From positions 1 through 21,854 of the IMG/VR virus record IMGVR_UViG_3300031673_006931: DNA of 21,854 bases, one strand, 5' to 3'. Position numbers and translations under genes: made by a program. The notes under the pieces were generated by a model. That model did no database searches. It saw only the letters and a list, made by a program, of their open reading frames with translations, and was not told the origin of the DNA. The first letter of the stretch is position 1. The number at the start of each line of letters is the position of its first letter. The DNA comes from a virus. Shown in pieces: positions 16,480 to 21,854 of this stretch.

Positions 16480-17376
16480 TTACAGACCTTCAGAACATTT
16501 AACAATAATAGAGCTATTGTTAATACGACATGAGCCTAGTTTAACGGAAGGACGAATCTGAAGAGCATGTGACATCTGTGGAAGCACGTCCATATGAGTC
16601 TTCATAGCTGATTCGGCGAGAATAATGTCTTTCTTACAAAAAGCGAGACATTGACGATCATTGAGGTCAGAAGGATCATAGGTTAAATCCTCATACTGAA
16701 TCCAAGTGTAACCAGCCCAGAACGTGCCGTGAATCTGGCCGTTTCTTACAAGCATGGTGTTTGCATAGTCCCGATCAGTTGCTTGAGCAATAGACATAAG
16801 GGCTTTCTTCTGGTCAGCACTAATAGCAAAATATCTACCGTCCAAAGGAACACGTAGCTGATCTTGCAGGCTAGTTGCTTCCGTCACTTTCCACCAAGTC
16901 AGATTTTCATCTGTAGCAGCGGTTTCAGCATCGGCTGCAATTACATTAGCGGCTGGGAATGTTTCAGTGGTTCCACCAGATTCACCCGTTATGCGAGTGC
17001 CTTGGATGGCGTTTCTTACGTATTCGTCACGGAGACGATTGTAAGCGGCTGCTTGGTCCTGCATAATGCGGGAGGTGGGCAATACAATAGATGCCAAGAA
17101 CTCATTGTCCCATTCATCTTGTAGAATTGGCGCGTCCCATTCTTCAGGAGTTAGCCAGCTTTTAGACGTAGAGTAATCGACGTAGGTAGTTTCAGGATAG
17201 CGGGCGGTCTTACGCTTGTAAGTAACCGTTCCACCAATGTTATACCATTTGCGATCACCCGTTGCGGTGTCGGGAGTAGCACCAGGAACCATCCGAGCTT
17301 CGGCGGTCTGTAATGCACTTACCCAGGAGTCATCCCACGTATCAGGGAAATGCTCAGGAATTGTAGGTGTGGACAT
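16480..17376 (-). CDS. Major capsid protein (HK97-fold, Phage_capsid_2-like)
   Basis: A 298-aa protein forming the icosahedral shell. The order of elements fits the podovirus capsid family: TTYVDYSTSKSWLTP (residues 63-77); QDEWDNEFLASIVLPTSRIMQDQAAAYNR (86-114, key D-x(6)-LASIV); DEYVRNAIQGT (117-127); LQDQLRVPLDGRYFAISADQ (170-189, key RYFAIS); DRDYANTMLVRNGQIHGTFW (201-220) with AGYTWIQYE following; and a last strand pair KLGSCRINNSSIIVKC. It is neither T7 gp10 by sequence nor extended by an Ig tail. The gene follows the scaffold after a 187-bp control region. Its leader is AT-rich with a run of eight T and no Shine-Dalgarno sequence. The decoration gene follows after 21 bp. Confidence 0.88.
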   Translation of the reverse strand: MSTPTIPEHFPDTWDDSWVSALQTAEARMVPGATPDTATGDRKWYNIGGTVTYKRKTARYPETTYVDYSTSKSWLTPEEWDAPILQDEWDNEFLASIVLPTSRIMQDQAAAYNRLRDEYVRNAIQGTRITGESGGTTETFPAANVIAADAETAATDENLTWWKVTEATSLQDQLRVPLDGRYFAISADQKKALMSIAQATDRDYANTMLVRNGQIHGTFWAGYTWIQYEDLTYDPSDLNDRQCLAFCKKDIILAESAMKTHMDVLPQMSHALQIRPSVKLGSCRINNSSIIVKCSEGL

Positions 17377-17500
17377 AATAAATAAAAAAAATGAATTAAC
17401 GATTTGGTTAATCCCTTGCTTTTCGATTGTCCCACAATTGGGATTCTACTCGTCTTGGGCCTGTATCTGGCAGGGTCCGAAAACGGTTGTCCTAAGATGT

Positions 17501-17531
17501 TTAATAGTCCTACACCAATCGGTTTTGTCAA
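17501..17531 (-). promoter_or_regulatory. Candidate promoter for the major capsid gene
   Basis: The minus strand has a perfect TTGACA (17526-17531) and, 19 nt on, TATTAA (17501-17506). A 17-nt spacing would give only ACTATT. The TTGACA partly lies in the right arm of a hairpin. It does not fit the Bacteroidota TAnnTTTG -7 pattern, and a phage-specific promoter cannot be ruled out. Confidence 0.3.
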
Positions 17532-17554
17532 ATCAAGACAAAAATTCAATCGGT
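17516..17554. repeat. Hairpin with flanking 8-bp direct repeats
   Basis: CAATCGGT occurs on the plus strand at 17516-17523 and 17547-17554. Between them TTTTGTC and GACAAAA (17523-17529 and 17537-17543) form a perfect 7-bp stem with a 7-nt loop. The layout looks like a protein-binding or RNA-processing site. Significance is unproven. Confidence 0.45.
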
Positions 17555-17563
17555 ATTGCTAAG

Positions 17564-18442
17564 TTAGCCGTTTCTCTTCCTAGCAAGCTCATGAAACTCC
17601 TCCTGCAATTGAAACATGCGCCTTGGATTGTTCTCTCTTTGAAGGAATATTTTGGAATCCATAGTTTCTCCTGCCAATAACTCTGCATAACGCTTGTCAT
17701 TAGGATTACCAGGCCCTGTCATCACTTTACTTCCGTCCACATGGGCCGTTTCGCCTAGCAAATCTTGGAGCCTATACGCTAAGTGAATGCCTTCAGCACT
17801 CTTCTTAACATTATTGAAATCGTAACCCTGTTTTTCTATGAAACTTTTTATTTCTGGAGCTACAGCGTCAAAGTCTACACCATCATCTTCAAAGAGTTTA
17901 TAAGCTGACTCTGTAATATTCTTTATTTCAGCTTCTTTTGCTCGTGCTTCAATTCCCAATTGAAACTCCATCATGCTATTCACCTCTTCAGCCGTATGGC
18001 CGTGTTCGTGAGCATATTGTTTTAGCAGGGCTTGATTCTCTTCCGGCATCTCCATACCTTCTGGAAAGCTAAATTTGTAGTCTTCTGGCTTCTCAGGAAC
18101 ACCTTTGGCATCACGTATAGCTTTTTGACGGGCTTCTCTTTCCTCGTCTGTAGCATCTTCTCCTAATGGAGCCAGTTCTTTGCCGGATGCTGTCTTTTGT
18201 AAATAGGCTAGGCCTTTCTCGAAACCTTGCCCGTCCTTCTGCATTCCTATCCAGTTCTTTAAATTGCTTGGTAGGTTGTCAATGGCTCCTTCTTGGAAGA
18301 GAACATCAAATGGACTGTCTGTTCTTCCTTGGTCCTGCATTATTGATGCACCTGCTTTTTCTGGCACAGGGGCCTGCATTCCTTCTGCTATTTCTGCAAC
18401 TCCTTGTTCTACGGGTGCTTCTGCTATTTCTTGTTCGCTCAT
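17564..18442 (-). CDS. Capsid scaffolding protein
   Basis: A 292-aa acidic, helical protein between portal-linked genes and the capsid gene, the usual scaffold position. It has a disordered acidic N-terminus (about 1-40), then the typical podovirus scaffold phrase with PEKPEDYKFSFPEGMEMPEE (residues 115-134), an ALLKQYAHEHGHTAEEVNSM helix, a central charged helix region, and a C-terminus ending in RRMFQLQEEFHELARKR, a basic helix suited to binding capsid subunits. No protease motif is seen. Its start overlaps the previous stop by 4 nt (ATGA), implying coupled translation. The 187-bp control region follows. Confidence 0.82.
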   Translation of the reverse strand: MSEQEIAEAPVEQGVAEIAEGMQAPVPEKAGASIMQDQGRTDSPFDVLFQEGAIDNLPSNLKNWIGMQKDGQGFEKGLAYLQKTASGKELAPLGEDATDEEREARQKAIRDAKGVPEKPEDYKFSFPEGMEMPEENQALLKQYAHEHGHTAEEVNSMMEFQLGIEARAKEAEIKNITESAYKLFEDDGVDFDAVAPEIKSFIEKQGYDFNNVKKSAEGIHLAYRLQDLLGETAHVDGSKVMTGPGNPNDKRYAELLAGETMDSKIFLQRENNPRRMFQLQEEFHELARKRNG

Positions 18443-18666
18443 ATCTTTTTATGTAAGTGTTTGTATTGGTTTACTGCTAAATCTCTAGCTGTGCAGGGAA
18501 ACGATTGTTCCTCAGTGGTGGTCATATAAAGATATTTCCCTATCCATCGGTTGTAATAACGCTGTTGTAATGGGCTTCTTTCACCTTCCTTACCTAGCAT
18601 TGCTATTACATCATCCCGCTCTCTCTCTATAGCACTTGTGTCTTTCTTCTTATTTCCTAGCATCAT
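18439..18666 (-). CDS. Small protein of unknown function between portal and scaffold
   Basis: A 75-aa charged protein that I do not recognise. It has a helical first half (ERERDDVIAMLGKEGERSP), then an aromatic, basic stretch (QQRYYNRWIGKYLYMTTTEEQ), and ends in a Lys/His-rich helix. There is no signal peptide, membrane segment or Cys pair (a single Cys at 58). It overlaps both neighbours by 4 nt at ATGA motifs, which strongly supports it being translated and made in step with portal and scaffold. An assembly helper or small head component is a guess from position only. Confidence 0.7.
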   Translation of the reverse strand: MMLGNKKKDTSAIERERDDVIAMLGKEGERSPLQQRYYNRWIGKYLYMTTTEEQSFPCTARDLAVNQYKHLHKKI

Positions 18667-20306
18667 CTAATATTCTTCTCAATCTCACTGCCCGTCTTGC
18701 CCATTTCTAGGGCCATTTGCATTTGCTGAGCCTTGGCTTGGGCTTCACGCGCTTTAGCTACATCCTCTGCTCCAAACAATTCTTCTTCTGGTTGGCCAGA
18801 GTCTTTCCACAGGTTGCGATATTTAAGGTCCCAATTAGTATTATCCAGCACTTCGGGTCTCACTTGCACCACAAGGGCTATTGTCTGTAGGAATTGCATG
18901 AAGCTATTAGACCTCACAGCCTTCATAGCCATTGCCAGCTTGGACGTGAATATTAATTGAGGCAGTTCTATTTCTCCTGCCTGTTCTGATTCTGGATCAG
19001 TGACGACTAAATGCTGAATAATGTCATTAAACTCACCAGTTCTTAGCATGATTCCAAACACACGCTTCAAATAGAGTTCTATCACCTCTTCGTCCAAACG
19101 TGAAAATGTAGGAGAAGCACGTCCCACTTGTTCTTCCAGCATTTTAGCTGTTTCAAAAGCTGTTTTCTCGCGTTGGCGTTCGCTGTCTGATGTAAGCAAT
19201 TTGAATAAAGGAACAAAGAATGAATCCTCTAGCTTCCGTATATCCCTATCCACCATGTCCTTAGACACGTTATAGTCTCCTGCGTATTTCCATTCTCTAG
19301 GAAGGTTCATAGCAGCATCCTCTAATGTGGCTACGGTGACGCCGAATGGGTCTGGATCATCCTCTTGCCCTGGACCTACAATAATGCCTGGGGAGGTGAC
19401 ACGGTTTCCTAATGCTTGTAGTGTCTGCTCTTTCTTTTGAAGGCTTCGTGCTCTTGAAAGTTGAATATGGGAAGGGCCTGTTCCATACGGGCTATCTCCC
19501 CATCTGTTAAATCGAGAACACATAAAAGGCTGCTCTTGATAGCCTCCTTCTCTTACCAAATTTTTGTCATCAAGGCAGACGTATATGCTGGCCCACGACA
19601 TCTCTGAAGGAATATCAGAACCAGGCTTCACACCTCTGATACGTGGTTCCACCATGTGATAGAATTCAAACTTTTCTTCCTGCTTGGCTGGATTGTTGAC
19701 AGCCTCCATCACCTTAGCACCGAGTTTGTCTGTCTCCTTCTTGAATTTTTCTTTGGCTTGTCTGGCTGTAAGCTTAAATTTCCTGACAAACAGATCCACC
19801 TGCTTTTTATGGTTTTCAGCTATGGCGTATTGCCCCACTGGTATATGTGTATGGAAAATCAAATCTTCCTCGTCTTCTTCGACTAAAATGAGAGACGTAT
19901 GCATTGTGGACCTGTCTGCAAGAAATTCTTGTATCTCCAATTTAAAATTACTCTTATCAATCACTTTACGCATACGCTTGCCCACTATGCTGTATGCCAT
20001 CTCTTTATCGTGGTCTTCTTCTCCTAGTGATTCCTGTGGAGCCTCTGTTTCAAACCAATCTCCTGTGAATAGCAGGTCATATTGTCCTTGTGCCAGTATC
20101 TGCGCTGCTTCAATGGGGGCAGGATCATAAATGTGGTCATACCAACCAGCATCCGTTCCTTTGCCCTTCTCTTGGGTTTGTATTTCAGAACGTCTAGGAA
20201 TGAACAAACTCGCTACATCATCGGAGATGGTCTGATTATTAATGTAATGCTGACTATTGAATAATCCGTCTGCGCGTTGAATGTATGAATCTGCTGAATC
20301 TGGCAT
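18663..20306 (-). CDS. Portal (head-tail connector) protein
   Basis: A 547-aa protein (T7 gp8 is 536 aa) that forms the 12-fold ring at the packaging vertex. Family features: W55-YDHIYDPAPIEAAQILAQG, then LLFTGDWFE (to about residue 86), the clip/stem lead-in; RFNRWGDSPYGTGPSHIQLS (residues 265-284), the Head-tail_con signature; LQKKEQTLQALGNRV with GIIVGPG after it; and a C-terminal Ala/Gln/Met helix (AKAREAQAKAQQMQMALEMG), a likely barrel that enters the capsid. The ATG follows the Gly-rich gene by 5 nt. A GGAGG lies 12 nt upstream but falls within that gene's last codons. The 3' end overlaps the 75-aa gene at ATGA. Confidence 0.92.
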   Translation of the reverse strand: MPDSADSYIQRADGLFNSQHYINNQTISDDVASLFIPRRSEIQTQEKGKGTDAGWYDHIYDPAPIEAAQILAQGQYDLLFTGDWFETEAPQESLGEEDHDKEMAYSIVGKRMRKVIDKSNFKLEIQEFLADRSTMHTSLILVEEDEEDLIFHTHIPVGQYAIAENHKKQVDLFVRKFKLTARQAKEKFKKETDKLGAKVMEAVNNPAKQEEKFEFYHMVEPRIRGVKPGSDIPSEMSWASIYVCLDDKNLVREGGYQEQPFMCSRFNRWGDSPYGTGPSHIQLSRARSLQKKEQTLQALGNRVTSPGIIVGPGQEDDPDPFGVTVATLEDAAMNLPREWKYAGDYNVSKDMVDRDIRKLEDSFFVPLFKLLTSDSERQREKTAFETAKMLEEQVGRASPTFSRLDEEVIELYLKRVFGIMLRTGEFNDIIQHLVVTDPESEQAGEIELPQLIFTSKLAMAMKAVRSNSFMQFLQTIALVVQVRPEVLDNTNWDLKYRNLWKDSGQPEEELFGAEDVAKAREAQAKAQQMQMALEMGKTGSEIEKNIR

Positions 20307-20311
20307 AATAG

Positions 20312-20779
20312 TTAAGAGCCTCCTAGTAATTGTTTTCCTGCGCCTAAGCCCGGATTGCCCCCTGCAATGATGGTGGCACCTATTCCCCTACGTTTTGTTT
20401 GTATCATTCGTGATTCTGCTCGGCTTGCCTGCATCACTTCAGGAGAAGAGGCTCTAACTACAGCTTGTGGTTTAACTGGCTCTAATGCTTTTGGTGGTTT
20501 AAAAGATTGTGAACCTATTGCACCAACTAAAGCTGAACCAGCTATAGTGCCTGCTGTTGAAAGTGCAGTGAGTCCACCTGCCGCCAAACCTCCTACACCA
20601 GCTCCTATTCCTCCGGTAACACCCCCGTAGAGTGCTCCCTTCCAAGGATCTCCTCCTGTTAAAGCTGCTGTTCCGGCACCAATTCCCGCACCAACAGCAA
20701 CACCACCAACAATGGTGGCTCCTATTCCGGTGGCTCCTGCTGTTAAAGCTGATCCTACTGCTAAAAATAATGGTGCCAT
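20312..20779 (-). CDS. Gly/Ala-rich, possibly membrane-active virion protein
   Basis: A 155-aa protein in two parts. Residues 1-90 are Gly, Ala, Val and Thr with many G-x(3)-G spacings and almost no charge (GATIVGGVAVGAGIGAGTAA; GGIGAGVGGLAAGGL), able to pack in a membrane or form a pore. Residues 90-155 are basic and end in RMIQTKRRGIGATIIAGGNP and a final KQLLGGS. A similar tail (basic stretch, G-x-ATI-x-x-G, LLGG end) recurs in small podovirus and siphovirus virion proteins near portal genes. A holin-like role is possible because of the hydrophobic part, but the tail and location favour an ejected or connector-associated protein. It is preceded by an 18-bp gap with no Shine-Dalgarno sequence. 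Confidence 0.6.
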   Translation of the reverse strand: MAPLFLAVGSALTAGATGIGATIVGGVAVGAGIGAGTAALTGGDPWKGALYGGVTGGIGAGVGGLAAGGLTALSTAGTIAGSALVGAIGSQSFKPPKALEPVKPQAVVRASSPEVMQASRAESRMIQTKRRGIGATIIAGGNPGLGAGKQLLGGS

Positions 20780-20797
20780 GATAAATATGTTTGAATA

Positions 20798-21157
20798 TTA
20801 TGTGATAGATCCGCTCATAAACCAATGACAACACCCGCCTGCTGTCAATCCTATCCTCTCTGTGTGCTTGAACGCCTCTACGTTCTCTGGAATCACCCAC
20901 AGGAGACGTTTGTGGCCTTTAGAGGGGGCTATTACATCCCTTACATATTTAAACATCCTCACGGACGTTATAGGATGGAGGTCGTCTAAGTTAAACCACA
21001 AAAACACTGTTGGAAGCCACACCTCACTAAAGGCCCCACGTAATGCATCGCCCTCCATAAACACATGCGTCATATGAGGAACGTAATGACCTTGTGACAA
21101 CATAAGCCGATGAACAGACAATGACACCTCTGGATCTGTGATTTTAACGTATTCCAT
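20798..21157 (-). CDS. Small GNAT-like protein between terminase and virion genes
   Basis: A 119-aa protein with an alpha/beta pattern. The second half (FKYVRDVIAPSKGHKRLLWV, then IPENVEAFKHTERIGLTAGG) resembles the second half of the GNAT acetyltransferase fold, where an Asn/Ala helix precedes a 'k-x-GF' strand. A canonical acetyl-CoA loop (R/Q-x-x-G-x-G/A) is not evident, so it may be a structural GNAT relative, as proposed for T7 gp13. It shares one base with the terminase stop (TAATG) and so is translationally coupled. Activity and substrate are unknown. Confidence 0.5.
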   Translation of the reverse strand: MEYVKITDPEVSLSVHRLMLSQGHYVPHMTHVFMEGDALRGAFSEVWLPTVFLWFNLDDLHPITSVRMFKYVRDVIAPSKGHKRLLWVIPENVEAFKHTERIGLTAGGCCHWFMSGSIT

Positions 21158-21854
21158 TAATAAGCTGAGAATTTCTTTATCTTTAATTTCCGTTTCTTCT
21201 TATTAGCTGAGCCATATCCCGACCCACTATACGTGTATCCCTTGTCTATAGCTTGCGTTATACTACCAAATGCGTCTGCATAGTGGCTGGAGAAGTCTCC
21301 GTGGGGCATTTGCTTGATGGTTAAGCCGTCATTCTCTGTCTTTGTGTGATACATGCTCAAATGTTTTAGCATCACCGTAATACCAAAGCTGTCTGTGTTA
21401 AACACCATACGTTCAAAGCTCTCTTGTGTAGCGTTGATTCTATTCCATATGGCGTTCTTTATACGCTGCATGACACGCACGTCTGTCAGTCCCAGCTTTA
21501 TAAGGTCTGCCCTAAATGTTGTGCCTGTGCTTGTTGTAATGTTTCCGTCATGAGGAAGAATATGGGAAGCATAGCCATAGGGCTTGGCTTTTATCAATTT
21601 CACCCAATCAGACACCTTACGTGGCCCGTCTTCCTTCAAGTCCTCACTGTAGCCACCCATTTGAGCATCAATAATGCGTATTTCCCCCATCACCTGTTGA
21701 AAGAATACACACCTCGTGTTCTCAGGACTCCCCAAATCCCATATGGTGCAGACAGGCAATCGGGGATCATGGGGGAATTTACCCACCCTGTTGTCGCTTC
21801 TAGCCTCATTTATCAATGTTGCGTATATGGCTCCCTCAATGGGCTGGTCCCAGC
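21157..21854 (-). CDS. terL: Large terminase, C-terminal nuclease part (partial, 5' end outside the window)
   Basis: The frame is open to the window edge (231 residues plus stop), so only the C-terminal half is present. It starts WDQPIEGAIYATLINEARSD. The RNase-H-fold nuclease is clear: a first acidic strand CTIWDLGSPENTRCVFFQ (D39 of the visible part), GEIRIIDAQMGGYSEDL, a second acidic site at ILPHDGN (D102), and the closing helix GDFSSHYADAFGSI (D186 or D193). It ends in a basic tail rich in Lys. The enzyme pumps DNA into the prohead and cuts the concatemer; the ATPase domain lies outside the window. It is upstream of the portal gene, unlike T7. Confidence 0.93.
   Translation of the reverse strand, partial: WDQPIEGAIYATLINEARSDNRVGKFPHDPRLPVCTIWDLGSPENTRCVFFQQVMGEIRIIDAQMGGYSEDLKEDGPRKVSDWVKLIKAKPYGYASHILPHDGNITTSTGTTFRADLIKLGLTDVRVMQRIKNAIWNRINATQESFERMVFNTDSFGITVMLKHLSMYHTKTENDGLTIKQMPHGDFSSHYADAFGSITQAIDKGYTYSGSGYGSANKKKRKLKIKKFSAY

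Larger units (their letters stand above)
17377..17563 (-). promoter_or_regulatory. Non-coding control region upstream of the major capsid gene
   Basis: At 187 bp this is the longest gap in the window. From 5' to 3' on the minus strand it holds a 7-bp hairpin framed by 8-bp direct repeats, a possible sigma70-type promoter, a second 5-bp hairpin (TCCCA-ATTG-TGGGA, 17430-17443) and an AT-rich leader ending ATTTATT next to the ATG. It would allow extra transcription of capsid and decoration genes relative to the scaffold. Confidence 0.5.

Noticed and set aside
17401-17500. Possible tRNA or att-like element in the capsid leader
   Set aside because: Short hairpins are present but no cloverleaf, T-loop or acceptor pairing could be built on either strand.
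17319-17549. Minus-strand frame of 76 codons across the capsid leader
   Set aside because: It starts with TTG, has no ribosome site, runs into the capsid gene out of frame and shows no recognisable protein pattern; the region looks regulatory.
17237-17680. Plus-strand open frame of 147 codons opposite the capsid and scaffold ends
   Set aside because: It crosses the control region and two well-supported genes on the other strand; no protein pattern seen.
19684-20130. Plus-strand open frame of 148 codons opposite the portal gene
   Set aside because: It is antisense to a strongly recognised portal gene and its composition reflects the complementary codons; no ribosome site or family pattern.
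20499-20900. Minus-strand frame of 133 codons overlapping the Gly-rich gene and GNAT-like gene
   Set aside because: It is a shifted reading of Gly/Ala codons giving Arg/Ser/Cys/Trp-rich sequence, typical of an out-of-frame shadow.

Overview
The window is the structural (late) half of a short-tailed (podovirus-type, T7-like in module content) bacteriophage genome. All convincing genes lie on the minus strand and are packed almost end to end, so the window reads from right to left. No host housekeeping gene, tRNA, integrase, insertion sequence, CRISPR array, RNA polymerase or lysis gene is visible.

Layout in transcription order (high to low coordinates): the C-terminal nuclease part of the large terminase, cut by the window edge (21854-21157); a small GNAT-like protein; a Gly/Ala-rich protein that is probably membrane-active or a virion component; the portal; a 75-aa unknown; the scaffold; a 187-bp non-coding control region; the major capsid protein; a decoration-like protein; a hairpin terminator; tail tube proteins A and B; three internal-virion/ejection proteins (150, 553 and 1430 aa, in the order of T7 gp14, gp15 and gp16); a tail-fibre anchor protein; a pectate-lyase-like tailspike; and a second multidomain PKD/F5-8C/FN3/pectate-lyase protein that runs off the left edge (1-2388, open in all 796 codons). 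Together they package DNA, build the capsid and tail, eject DNA and attack surface polysaccharide. The terminase sits upstream of the portal, unlike T7, where it is near the end of the genome.

The left end is the unusual part. Two consecutive tailspike-like proteins each begin with a classical Sec signal peptide ending FLFGQD or FLFAQD, which is odd for virion proteins assembled in the cytoplasm. The second has the domain make-up of a secreted Bacteroidota polysaccharide-degrading enzyme. Domains are nested inside one another: an F5/8C-like domain splits the third PKD repeat, carbohydrate-binding-like modules interrupt the tailspike beta-helix, and an FCCH-like repeat appears to split the same kind of module in tail tube protein B.

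Host: unproven. The 'FAQ/FGQ' signal peptides, AT-rich leaders mostly lacking Shine-Dalgarno sequences and the Bacteroidota-style enzyme architecture suggest a Bacteroidota host. This is an inference from sequence appearance only.
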